From NCBI GenBank assembly GCA_947383005.1, contig CANDBT010000016.1:1-64000 (forward strand): 64,000 bases of DNA. The letters run 5' to 3'. The notes below the pieces were generated by a model. That model had not been told where the DNA came from, made no database searches, and was given only the letters and a program-made list of their open reading frames with translations. Position numbers and translations under genes: made by a program. Numbering within the stretch: the first letter of the stretch is position 1; each line of letters opens with the position of its first letter. This DNA comes from an uncultured bacterium (GTDB lineage: Bacteria; Bacillota; Clostridia; Lachnospirales; Lachnospiraceae). This document shows positions 45,095-55,000 of the stretch, one piece after another.

Positions 45095-46960
45095 ATGACA
45101 AAAAAACAAAAAAAAATGACTGCCCGTCTGGCTGTAAGTGCGGTTTTCTTCGTGGCGGCTATGGTTTCGGAGGAGAAAATTACTTATGCCTGGCTTCTTT
45201 TTGCCGTTGCTTATTTGTCTGCCGGGTATGATATTCCGCTGAAGGCATGCAGAAATATTATCAGGGGGCAGGTGTTTGACGAAAATTTTTTGATGACCGT
45301 AGCTACTTTCGGCGCCATTGCTATCGGCTCCCTGGAAGAAGCGGTAGCCGTCATGTTGTTTTATCAGGTAGGAGAGCTGTTTAATGATTACGCGGTGAAT
45401 AAATCCCGAAAATCCATTAAAGAGCTTTTGGATATCAATCCGGAGTATGCAAATGTGATCCGCGAGGACAAAGAAGAACAGGTGGATCCGTATGAAGTGG
45501 AGATGGGGGATACCATTATTATCCGTCCGGGAGAGCGGGTTCCCCTGGACGGAGTGATCATTGAGGGAGCTTCCAGCCTGGATACAAAAGCATTGACCGG
45601 AGAACCGATGCCGATGGAAGTTGAAGCTGGTCAAAATGTTGTCAGCGGTTCCATTAACCTTAACGGGGTGCTGAAAGTACAAACCACCAAACTGTTCGAC
45701 GATTCTACGGTAGCCAAAATTCTGGAGCTGGTAGAAAATGCCAGCTCCCGCAAGGCGAAAGCAGAAATGTTTATTACAAAATTTGCCCGCGTGTATACGC
45801 CGATTGTCGTAGGATTGGCGCTTATGCTGGCCATTGTGCCGCCCCTTGTCCTGGGAGGCGGTTGGGGAACGTGGGTTTACCGGGCATGCAGCTTTCTGGT
45901 GGTATCCTGTCCGTGTGCATTGGTAATTTCTGTGCCGCTGAGTTTCTTCGGAGGTTTAGGCGCGGCGTCAAGAAGAGGGATATTACTGAAAGGCAGCAAT
46001 TATCTGGAAGCCATGGCTTCCCTGGATACGGTGGTATTTGATAAAACCGGAACATTGACTACCGGAGAATTTCAGGTTAGCCAGGTAGAAGCCTGCAGAG
46101 GAACGAAAGAAGCGCTCTTGGAATTGGCGGTATTGGGCGAATATAATTCCAACCATCCGATTGCCCAGTCGGTGAAAGCGGCTTATCAAAAACCGGTGGA
46201 TACAGGACGGATAGGGCAGGTAAAAGAGATTTCCGGTTACGGGATACAGGCTCAGGTAGAGGTTGACGGAAAATGGCATGAACTCTATATTGGCAGTCAA
46301 AAATTGATGGACCGCCAGCAGATTGCCATACAAGATCCGGTTTCGGTAATGGGTACGACTTTATATTTAGCGGATGAGACTGGCTATCTGGGCGCGATTG
46401 TTATTTCGGATACGGTGCGCACGGATGTGCCGGAGGCGCTGGCAGGCTTAAGAAAAAAAGGCGTCAGAGACTTGGTTATGCTGACCGGAGATAAGGAAGA
46501 AGTAGGTAAGGCTGTAGCCCAAAAACTGGGGATAAATCTGGTTTATGGCAATCTGCTCCCTGCCGATAAGGTGCTTAAGGTGGAAGAGCTGCTCAAAAGA
46601 AGGGCGTCGGGAAAAACATTGGCTTTTGTCGGCGACGGAATTAACGACGCGCCGGTTTTAGCACGGGCGGATGTCGGCATTGCCATGGGCGGAATTGGTT
46701 CGGATGCGGCGGTGGAAGCGGCAGATGTAGTGATTATGGATGATGCGCCCTCGAAAATTGTAGATACCATACAGATTGCCCGCAAAACGATGGCAATTGT
46801 CAAGCAAAATATACTTTTTGCCATCGGAGTTAAAGTGCTGGTGCTGGTGCTGGTTGCCGCCGGTTATGCCACAATGTGGGCGGCGGTGTTCGGTGATGTG
46901 GGTGTGTCGGTGATTGCTATTTTGAATGCGATTCGGGCATTGTCTTATCGGAGGAAATAG
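45095..46960 (+). CDS. P1B-type metal-exporting ATPase (ZntA/CadA group), no HMA domain
   Basis: A 621-residue P-type ATPase. The membrane metal site is Cys-Pro-Cys at 272-274 (SCPCALVISVPLS), the phosphorylated residue is Asp316 in DKTGTLT, the SNHPIA motif with its histidine lies near residue 353, and GDGINDAPVLA begins near 513. A conserved Asp in the last helix (FGDVGVSVIAILNA) marks the zinc/cadmium/lead group rather than the copper group. The N-terminus begins directly with membrane helices. It should export zinc or cadmium at the cost of ATP under control of the ArsR protein. Confidence 0.93.
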   Translation: MTKKQKKMTARLAVSAVFFVAAMVSEEKITYAWLLFAVAYLSAGYDIPLKACRNIIRGQVFDENFLMTVATFGAIAIGSLEEAVAVMLFYQVGELFNDYAVNKSRKSIKELLDINPEYANVIREDKEEQVDPYEVEMGDTIIIRPGERVPLDGVIIEGASSLDTKALTGEPMPMEVEAGQNVVSGSINLNGVLKVQTTKLFDDSTVAKILELVENASSRKAKAEMFITKFARVYTPIVVGLALMLAIVPPLVLGGGWGTWVYRACSFLVVSCPCALVISVPLSFFGGLGAASRRGILLKGSNYLEAMASLDTVVFDKTGTLTTGEFQVSQVEACRGTKEALLELAVLGEYNSNHPIAQSVKAAYQKPVDTGRIGQVKEISGYGIQAQVEVDGKWHELYIGSQKLMDRQQIAIQDPVSVMGTTLYLADETGYLGAIVISDTVRTDVPEALAGLRKKGVRDLVMLTGDKEEVGKAVAQKLGINLVYGNLLPADKVLKVEELLKRRASGKTLAFVGDGINDAPVLARADVGIAMGGIGSDAAVEAADVVIMDDAPSKIVDTIQIARKTMAIVKQNILFAIGVKVLVLVLVAAGYATMWAAVFGDVGVSVIAILNAIRALSYRRK

Positions 46961-46995
46961 AAAAGACGATAAAAGCCGGATTTTGGAGACGATTG

Positions 46996-47397
46996 ATGAA
47001 ATGGTTAAAAAGATTAGGGATTGTGATTGTATTTCTGCCGATTGTGCTGATAGTAATTTGGATAGCATATGAAATCTTTGGCATGTTTATGAACCATATG
47101 GCAACCCGGAAACAAACCAATACACTGCGGATGAACTTGGAAAGTGAAATTTCTGATATTGAGATCATCGATGTTTATTCGGAAACGGGGAATACATCAG
47201 GAACGGGAAATCATGTTGATTGCCTGTCCTCTATCATATTTTCAACAGAAATGCAGGAAACGGAAATCGAAGGCCGCATGTCGAAATACTATGTGTTTGA
47301 TGGATGGAGCTGTTATATAGATAAAACAGACGAAGGATGTTACACCATTTATATCAATACGCCGGCCCCCTTTGCCGATAATATAGAAGGGCATTAA
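46996..47397 (+). CDS. Small membrane-anchored hypothetical protein
   Basis: A 133-residue protein with one N-terminal membrane helix (about residues 7-29) and an outside domain of about 100 residues with three cysteines (VDCLSSIIF, GWSCYIDKTDEGCYTIYINT). I do not recognise it. It is close behind the ATPase gene and may share its transcript, but the ribosome site is weak (GGAGACGATTG). Start set at the ATG one codon after a TTG. Confidence 0.55.
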   Translation: MKWLKRLGIVIVFLPIVLIVIWIAYEIFGMFMNHMATRKQTNTLRMNLESEISDIEIIDVYSETGNTSGTGNHVDCLSSIIFSTEMQETEIEGRMSKYYVFDGWSCYIDKTDEGCYTIYINTPAPFADNIEGH

Positions 47398-47399
47398 TT

Positions 47400-47525
47400 G
47401 TAACAGATAACCCTTGAACTGTTACGGCATACGGCCGTTTGAAATCGCTTCGCGATGGGCCGTATGCCCGCAGCCACCATGTTTTCGTACGGTCAGCGCG
47501 GTAAACGCGCAGACCTATCTGTTAC
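47400..47525. repeat. GTAACAG-bounded palindromic element (A-family, full copy)
   Basis: Starts GTAACAGAT and ends ATCTGTTAC. Inside are GGCATACGGCC with its complement GGCCGTATGCC around a TCGCTTCGCGA hairpin, and a GCGCGGTAAACGCGC hairpin. It lies between two convergent genes and may serve as their terminator. Confidence 0.7.
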
Positions 47526-47535
47526 CATTAATTTC

Positions 47536-49164
47536 TTATAACGCTTTTTTGTTGATTGCATCGAGAATTTCAACCCATTTATAGTATTCAATACCGCGGC
47601 TGTCTTTTTCCAGCCAAAAATCCGGCCGCGGTGTCACAAAAATAGTTCTGACTCTATAATTTTTTGCTTCATGGGAATCCAAACCGAGAAAGCGCAGAAC
47701 ATCTTCCCTGTTTTCATAAAGTATTTCCGCTCGGTGCAAGGGGGAGATAACGTTTTTGTCCCTTTCCTGTTCTTTCGCTTTTGCGTATATTTCTTTTACT
47801 TTTTCTAGTGGTTTATAGTATTTGATTTCGATATTGAAAATTTCTTTTTTCTCTTTATCTGCTGCCAGAACATCAATATCTCCCAGAGAATTTTTCTCGT
47901 CTTTTAAGATGTTTTTCTGTTGTTTGTTGCCTGTTGTTTTAATAATACTCTTAATTTCTGCTATAGGTTCGCCGTCACATTGGGGAACGGTATAATGGTT
48001 TATACAGAATGCGTCCAGCAAGACATATGCCAAAAAACTTGACATTTTTTCTACATGCTTGTCTAATTGTTTTTCTAATTCTTTTCTTGGAAGTTCTTCC
48101 AGATGTCCGGCAAAATATTCAAAAAAGTGCTTTTTTAAGACCATTTTTTCAAAACAATTAAAAGTATACATAAATCCCATAGGACAGATAAAAATGGAGT
48201 CGTTGATTTTCAGTATGCTTTTTAATTCTGATAACCGGATTTTGTTTAACTTTTTAGTATTATTTATTGTTTGGAAATTCAGGGAAAAATAATCAATGAT
48301 TTTTTCGGCCTCGGTGCCGATACCATATTCCTGTTCGATTTTGGCTACGGCATCACTTCTTTTCATAAAGAAGTAGACGGGGTTATGCTGATGTTCAAAC
48401 AAAAAGTTTGAAAACCACCTTAATTCTTCAAAGGAAAATCCTAAATATTTTTTGATGATGTTTCCTTGTTGATACCGGATATCCTCTATAGAAAGTTTTT
48501 CTCTTTCTATTCGATTTCTGATCGCTTCAGTTTTGATTTCGCTGTCTTCCGGGATCTCATATAATCCCATAAAGAGATAACTGTCCATAAAGAGGGAATA
48601 ATCAGGATTGGTAAAAAAACCTTCTCTAAAAATCAGCATCAGATCAGTTTCCAGCAGTGCATGGCAGTTCTCTTTCTGTATCAGATAGTGTTCGATATTA
48701 TCGATGAAAACACAATAATAGTAAGCCAGACGAAAGGCAATCATCATGGGTTTGCATTCATCCAGAATACTGTTTTTTCCGGTTGTGTCAATGCTGTTTT
48801 CTATCAGCAGCAAACATAAAAGTTCTTCCATGCGCATACTGTATTCAAAATCATTTTTTTCCTGAGTTGTGTCGCTGACCATTACTTTAAAAAAGGCATT
48901 TAGGCAAAAGAGCCCTGTATTGATTTCTTCTTTTTTGTACATGGCCAGGAATTTGATGATTTGTTTTTTTAATTCTGTTTTTATGGTTTGAATTTTTTCT
49001 TCCAGGGAACAAGGTTTATTGTCTGCTGATTCTACGATTCTGTTGATTATATTTTGGCAGTATGTGTGAACAGAATGTTTTTTGCTTATCCGTATGTCCT
49101 TATCCGCATTGATATAGATAATTTGAAAAAGACTGATTATTTTATCAATATATTCCGTATCCAA
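47536..49164 (-). CDS. Hypothetical protein with PD-(D/E)XK nuclease-like C-terminus
   Basis: A 542-residue protein I cannot name. Near the C-terminus it shows the pattern of a PD-(D/E)XK nuclease core: LGDIDVLAAD with Asp429 and Asp431, then FNIEIKYYK with Glu446-x-Lys448, followed by an alpha/beta stretch (YRVRTIFVTPRPDFWLE). The first 400 residues are mostly helical, rich in aromatic and charged residues. Defence or DNA-repair roles are possible, but no partner genes are next to it. The start is a TTG with AAGGAG eight bases upstream. Its AT-rich composition stands out against the citC/citXG genes beside it, suggesting transfer. Confidence 0.6.
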   Translation of the reverse strand: MDTEYIDKIISLFQIIYINADKDIRISKKHSVHTYCQNIINRIVESADNKPCSLEEKIQTIKTELKKQIIKFLAMYKKEEINTGLFCLNAFFKVMVSDTTQEKNDFEYSMRMEELLCLLLIENSIDTTGKNSILDECKPMMIAFRLAYYYCVFIDNIEHYLIQKENCHALLETDLMLIFREGFFTNPDYSLFMDSYLFMGLYEIPEDSEIKTEAIRNRIEREKLSIEDIRYQQGNIIKKYLGFSFEELRWFSNFLFEHQHNPVYFFMKRSDAVAKIEQEYGIGTEAEKIIDYFSLNFQTINNTKKLNKIRLSELKSILKINDSIFICPMGFMYTFNCFEKMVLKKHFFEYFAGHLEELPRKELEKQLDKHVEKMSSFLAYVLLDAFCINHYTVPQCDGEPIAEIKSIIKTTGNKQQKNILKDEKNSLGDIDVLAADKEKKEIFNIEIKYYKPLEKVKEIYAKAKEQERDKNVISPLHRAEILYENREDVLRFLGLDSHEAKNYRVRTIFVTPRPDFWLEKDSRGIEYYKWVEILDAINKKAL

Positions 49165-49241
49165 TTGGTTTTCTCCTTATATAAGGCGGGATCGCTGAGA
49201 TAAATCCGTATTGCGGGCTTTTGTGTTTGATCGGTTTTATT

Positions 49242-50285
49242 TTAATAATGCACGACATCGCCTGCCTGGCAAATCTTGGCAATAACAACGGCAGCTTCTT
49301 CGCTTTTGAAATAGTCAAGCGTAGTGGATGGCACAAGCTTTTCCAATGCAGGGAAATCTCTTTTTTGGAGAAGCTGGCGTACGGTGGAAGCGCTGATTGG
49401 CTTGTCCATTGCTTGTTTGCGGGGGACAATGATGCAGTCAATCCCGGATAGAGGAAGACGGGAAGACAACATTTGATTGTAGATGCCCGTTACCTGGCTG
49501 GCAGGTTCTTCGCCTACATATCGGCGTGTGACAGCCAATGCTTCTGCAATCTTGGTAAATATGATCAGATCCAATTTGGCATGTCCTTTGATTACTGACT
49601 CATCATCCTTTAAAAAATAACTGGGAAAGGTAGCATTACTGATGATATACGGCCCGCTGTCATGGCAGATTACATTGGGCAGGTGGGCGGTGCCGGCAAG
49701 AACGAGTTTTTTCCGGACGGAAAAAGGTACCAGGCTGGCATCTTCACTGACAATAAACAAATGAAGGGTATCACATTCGGAGGCAGCTTTTTCTGCCAGA
49801 TATTGATGTCCCAAGGTGAAGGGATTGGCATTCATAACCAATGCGGCAGATAATCCGTTGGTTTTTGTTTTGGCAAGGCTGGCGAGGTATTCCTGGAAAC
49901 CGTTTTTGCGGTTTTCCATAAAAACAAGAGTGCCGTCAACCCGCGCTATTTCGTAAAACCCCAAGTCCTGGAAGAATTTTGCCGAATTTATTTTTGTGTA
50001 GAGGAAAAGATGGATATTCCCTCTCTGATATTGGACATCTATCAAATGGGTAATAACCTGGTTTAAAAGCCCTTCTCCCTGATGTGCGCTGCTGACGGCG
50101 AAGCAGCGCAGAGTATTGGCAAAACAGCTTCCGGTAGCGATGATTTGATAATTTTCATCGTACATGGCACAGATATAATCCAGATGGGCGTCTCTTTGGA
50201 TGCCTTCTTGTTTTAAGAGGGCGTCAACTTGGGAGAGGCTGCGTTTGTCTGAAGGGCGGATCGGTGAAATCGTATATTCCGGCAT
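49242..50285 (-). CDS. citC: Citrate lyase ligase CitC
   Basis: A 347-residue [citrate (pro-3S)-lyase] ligase, which acetylates the prosthetic group of citrate lyase using acetate and ATP. The N-terminal third is a GNAT-like fold (ICAMYDENYQIIATGSCFAN, VSSAHQGEGLLNQVITHLID). The remainder is a nucleotidyltransferase with VMNANPFTLGHQYLAEKAAS, the HxGH-like motif, and ISASTVRQLL near the end. Length matches the family. It lies downstream of citXG in one operon. The lyase subunits citD, citE and citF are not in the window. Confidence 0.93.
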   Translation of the reverse strand: MPEYTISPIRPSDKRSLSQVDALLKQEGIQRDAHLDYICAMYDENYQIIATGSCFANTLRCFAVSSAHQGEGLLNQVITHLIDVQYQRGNIHLFLYTKINSAKFFQDLGFYEIARVDGTLVFMENRKNGFQEYLASLAKTKTNGLSAALVMNANPFTLGHQYLAEKAASECDTLHLFIVSEDASLVPFSVRKKLVLAGTAHLPNVICHDSGPYIISNATFPSYFLKDDESVIKGHAKLDLIIFTKIAEALAVTRRYVGEEPASQVTGIYNQMLSSRLPLSGIDCIIVPRKQAMDKPISASTVRQLLQKRDFPALEKLVPSTTLDYFKSEEAAVVIAKICQAGDVVHY

Positions 50286-50325
50286 ATTACCTTTCCTTTC
50301 TTTTCAGTCTTCGTTTTCAATCTTT

Positions 50326-51681
50326 TTAGTCTTCATTTTCTAAAAAATACAACAGGTAGCAGGCGGCCAGCAAGTCGGCGCTTCCGCCGGGAGAAAGATT
50401 TTTTTTGATAAATTCAGTATCCAGGTGCCGTAAAACCTGCCTGTCCGGGAAGGGGTGCCGGGCCAGCAGCATTTTTATTTTGGCGGCTGTTTCCTGCTGG
50501 GTGGCAAGGCTGCTCCGGGCGATGAGATTGGTGTCGGTTGCGGCGGCCATTAGCGCGAGGAGGGCGCCGCAGCCGGCGTCATTGATGTCAAGCCCCCGGG
50601 CAATTCCGGCTTTTAACGCGGGGAGCCCTGCGTCGCGGACTGCGGGAAGCCCTTCTTCCATTTGCCCGCGGATTCCAGAAATATGATAGCGGAGATATAA
50701 TTTCTGGCCTGTGGTAACGGCGTTTTTTTCCGTAAGGCTGGCAAAATCGGCGGCAACCAGCCCTTTGGCCATGGCGGAGCATTCTTTTAAGATAATATCG
50801 GGATATTTCCATTGTTCCCTGCTCAGCCGGCCGATGGCGGCGCAGAGGACTCCCATGGAAAAGACAGCGCCTTTATGGGTATTGATTCCTTTCGTTGCCG
50901 AAAACATATCGGCTTCCGCTTTTCTGCCGGCGGAGCGGATTTGCAGGAAAGTCTGCCTGGCCGGTTGGCTGGCGGTCTGCCTTCCGATTTGCGTACATCG
51001 TTCAAAATAAGGCCATAGGGCGCTGGCGCTGTCCATAAAAGTAAAGATATCCATATCCTTATGGCTGCCGTTGTTTTCCCGGTCTACCAGTCCCGGTTTT
51101 GGCGTGGTACAGACTTCATACAGAAGGGCGCGGCATGCCAGACTGGCAATATGGGAGGCGTCTTCCTTTTCTATGGCTTGGTTTAATATTTCCGTGGTTT
51201 TTTCCTGGAGCTGTTCTACTGTGTGAGTCCTGCTGCGGGCACATTCCTTTGCCGGTTTACCGCATATCAGGCACGTGCGGGGCATAAGGCCGATTTCGGA
51301 ACGGTCTGTTTTCTCTCCGGATGGTTTCAGGACGTCCATGTCGAACAGCCTGCCAAGCTCGGAACCATCCTCAACGGAACAGGCAATTTCTTTGATAAGA
51401 AGCAGATCTCCGTCAATAAGATAGTAGGCTTCATTCCCCGTAGGCTCGTTGATTTCGGTAAAGCAGGCTGGCCGGATTTTTAAAGAATCCAACTGTTCTT
51501 TTAAATAGCGTTTTCCCAGGTTAAAACCATCCCGGATTAGCGGGCTGTTTTTTATCGGTCCGGCAATATTCATCGTGAAGCATATCATGGGGATCTGATA
51601 GCGGGCAAGCAGTTCTTGCTGACGGAAAGCCCTCCGTTCCCGCGCATCGAGCATTTCCGGTAATGTTACATGGTGTTCCAT
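50326..51681 (-). CDS. citXG: Bifunctional CitX-CitG citrate lyase cofactor protein
   Basis: A 451-residue fusion. Residues 1 to about 165 are CitX, the holo-ACP transferase that attaches the cofactor to citrate lyase (LPEMLDARERRAFRQQELLA, FTMNIAGPIKNSPLI, CLICGKPAKECARSRTH). From about 175 on is CitG, which builds the triphosphoribosyl-dephospho-CoA precursor (ALLYEVCTTPKPGLVDRENN, SHKDMDIFTFMDSA, GINTHKGAVFSMGVLCAAIG). The same fusion is known from Haemophilus and other bacteria. A GAAAGGAAA site precedes the ATG. It forms a short operon with citC but without the lyase genes themselves. Confidence 0.92.
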   Translation of the reverse strand: MEHHVTLPEMLDARERRAFRQQELLARYQIPMICFTMNIAGPIKNSPLIRDGFNLGKRYLKEQLDSLKIRPACFTEINEPTGNEAYYLIDGDLLLIKEIACSVEDGSELGRLFDMDVLKPSGEKTDRSEIGLMPRTCLICGKPAKECARSRTHTVEQLQEKTTEILNQAIEKEDASHIASLACRALLYEVCTTPKPGLVDRENNGSHKDMDIFTFMDSASALWPYFERCTQIGRQTASQPARQTFLQIRSAGRKAEADMFSATKGINTHKGAVFSMGVLCAAIGRLSREQWKYPDIILKECSAMAKGLVAADFASLTEKNAVTTGQKLYLRYHISGIRGQMEEGLPAVRDAGLPALKAGIARGLDINDAGCGALLALMAAATDTNLIARSSLATQQETAAKIKMLLARHPFPDRQVLRHLDTEFIKKNLSPGGSADLLAACYLLYFLENED

Positions 51682-51812
51682 TTGATTTCCTTTCTGGGTG
51701 TCCAGGATTTCCGGTATTTTAAAGTGGGTAGTAACCTGTTATTATCATACAATAAATTTAAAAAGGTGAAAAGCTTTTTTGGTTGAAAACATTATTTGGA
51801 TTGATTATAATA

Positions 51813-51963
51813 GTAACAGTTCAGACGGGTATCTTCTTGCCCGTCTACGCCGGGCAAGAAGCATCGGATGTCCATCCGATGTGGAATTTGGCATGAATTT
51901 TGGCTTACAAGCAAGCTTGACACCGAAAATTCGTGCCAAATTCCCCGCCGTCTGAACTGTTAC
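51813..51963. repeat. GTAACAG-bounded palindromic element (A-family, 151 bp)
   Basis: Outer stem GTAACAGTTCAGACGG with CCGTCTGAACTGTTAC, fully complementary. Inside: CTTCTTGCCCG with CGGGCAAGAAG, CATCGGATG with CATCCGATG, and GGAATTTGGCA-GAATTTT with its complement. Every part of the element is paired, giving a multi-branched fold. The rest of the 51682-52059 gap shows no gene. Confidence 0.8.
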
Positions 51964-52059
51964 CTATAATAAAGATTATCCGGAAATAAGATGTTGGGGC
52001 TAAAAGATATTTTGATCCGGGTATCATAACAAAAAACATAGGACAAAGGGAGTTTGAGT

Positions 52060-55000
52060 ATGAAAGTATGCAGGCATTGCCAAAACCAGTTGCCGGATGA
52101 GGCTGTTTTTTGCCGGTATTGCGGCCAAAAGTGCGAGGATTTGCCGGTTCAGGCGCAGGGGGCAAAAAGAGAGGATGCGTCGGTCCAGATCCAGGGGCCG
52201 GAAAGCGGGGATTCGCTGGTTCAGGCCCAGGAGCCGGAAAATAGGGATCCGCTGATTCAGGCGCAGGAACTGAAAAATAAGAAAGGAAGGAAAAAACTTC
52301 TGATAGGCGGCGGTATTGCTGTCGGTATTGTCCTGATTCTTTCCCTTAGCATGGGATTAATTTTTATCCTGAAGAAATACGCGGGGGGAAAGAAGGAGTT
52401 TGATTTGGCAGAAGCGGAGCTTGTGGAGAATTATATCCATCCTTCCGGCAGCGGTTCGGTCAATCTTACGGCTATGGATATCCAGCCATCCCCGCGGGAT
52501 ACTTCTGCCCGCTGGGACAGCCAGCTTTTTTACTGGCTGGAAGACGTGGGTGAAGGAGATGACAATCATATTGCGGACTGCCTTTTGACGCGCATGGGAT
52601 TAACCCGTGAGGATAACGGGAAAATGCTGGAATATGAAGTATACCGGGAGCCTTCTTCAGAAGAGATCGTTAAGATTGTTTCGATAGAAACTTTGGATGA
52701 TGGGACTTTGGAGCTTACCGATTACTACTACCAGGACGGGCAGCCGAATTTTGTGTTCCGGCGCAATGACAGTGTTTATACGCCGTCTTACGCTTCCATT
52801 GACAAGGTAGGGGAACGGTATTATTTCTCCGGCAGGCAGATGACCAAATGGCGTTGGATTTATGAGCCGTCAGTAGTCAAACAATGGATTTTGGAACTGG
52901 AGGATACCTGGTATACCCAGTGGGCTTATGGGGCGATTACCGACAGCGAGAGGGCTTTGTACGACGAAAAGGAACGGCAGATCCTCAATGAAGCCTGCAA
53001 CACCTATCGGGCAATCCAGGAGAACCCCCAGGTGATGCTGATTGAAGGGCGGGTGACGGATGAAGGGGGAAATCCCTTGGAAGGGGTAGAAATAGGAATC
53101 GGAAAAATCGGGGATGGCGTCCTGGAGAATCCGGCGGTTAAACTGCTTACAGACAAAGATGGCTCCTATGCCTGGGCGGCAGAGGAGCCGGGTGCGCGGT
53201 ATTTTCTCGTTTTCCAAAAAGAGGGATGGATACAGACAGTGATGGAACCGTCCTTGGCTGAGGAAGCTTTTGTCCAGGCACCCCAGGAAGATGTGGTTTT
53301 AATGGCTGAGCGAAAAGAAAAAACTTATCCGGTAATCATTAAGGCTTGCCAGTTCGAACCGCAAATTGAGGGGGGAACAAGTGAGGGCTGGCTCCCTGCG
53401 CGGGGTGACGGCGGCCCAATGCCTTTGGCAGATGCGGATATTGCCGTTTATGGCGGCATCAACTATCAGTTTGGGGAGCCTGTAGCGGAAGGAAAAACCG
53501 ACGGCGACGGCCGCCTCAAACTAGATTTGCGTCCCGGCGTATATACAGCGGAAATCAGGAAGGAAGGCTTTAGCAGTACCCAACAGATATTTTTTGCCGA
53601 CGGTACGGACAGCGAACAGGCCATTTATGCTTTCGATCAAAACGCCGCTATCCAAAGGGATCCATTATATGGCCGTCCCCAATTGCCTTCGTGGTTTATC
53701 CTGCTGACATGGGAGTGTGGGGAAGACGAAGCCTTTGACCTGGACAGTTCTCTTTTTACCCCGGATAAAGCAGCTTTGGGCGACCGCAATTGTATCAATA
53801 CCTTAAACCGCAGCGACGGGGCCGGAGCCAGTTACCTTTATGACGGCCAGGGGAGCAAAGTTTGCGAATACATCATACTTTCCACGCCTCAAAAGGGCAG
53901 CTATAAATATTATGTGACCAATTACAGCGACATCCAGCAAGACAACCTTTTTTCTTCCCGTATGGCTTCTTCGCGTGCGAAAGTATCTTTGTACAAAGAC
54001 GGCGTGTTGGTGAAAACTTTCGCTGTGCCGGACAAAAAAGGGACGGTATGGGAGGTATTTGAGCTGAGGGATCAGCAGGCTATCCCGATTCAGGAAGTGT
54101 ATGGGAATGTTGAAGGGAAAAACTGGTGGACAGAAGATAAACAGATGGCTTATATCACTGAAGACCAGAGCAGGGCCAGTTGGATCCAGTCAGATGGGGA
54201 ATGGCTGTATTTCGTGAATACTGCTGATGAGAATAAATTGTATTATTGCCGGAAGGATGGGAGTGAGCTGACAAAATTCTGCGATGACCGGGCTTTGAAT
54301 ACACGGATTGTGTTGGCGGATGACCAGATTTATTATACGGCATATGGCAGCCAGGATTTTGTAGCCAGGGTGAATACCGACGGTTCAAACCGCGAGATAC
54401 TGGCCACCGTCCCCCAGATTTCGGAAGAAGCCTATGGTGATGGAGGGAGTATGGGCCTTCGGGTTGAGGGATATAAAGACGGGACGCTTTACTATTACTG
54501 GGCGCCGGAAGTTAAAGGCAGTATTGCTGCGCTGCCTGTTTCTGGGCAAGGCCAGGATTTTTCCGGAAGAAATCCCCAGCGCATCGTCTCAGCCGGCGGG
54601 TATCTGTATTATGTAGATTATGATTATTCCACGGATGGTTATTCTTTCTGGCGGCAGAAACCGGATGGCAGCGAAGCCGGGTGCCTGCAGGAGGATGCTG
54701 GATGGTGGACGGAAAGCAACAAATTCCGTATTTACAAAGGATGGATTTATTATATCGCTTATCGGCAAAGCGGTTTTGAACTCCACCGGATGAAACTGGA
54801 TGGCACAGAGGATACTGTCCTGGCTACCGGCATCGGAGACGGAGGGCAAAATTTCATTGTGCAGGACGGCTATTGTTATTATACAGGGAATGACCAGCAG
54901 GTGTACCGAATGGGCATAACCGGAGGAGAGCCAGCCGTGGTCGGCCCGTCCTCTGGTTATCTGGAGATCCTTGACGGGGAGGTTTATACCAAGGATTATT

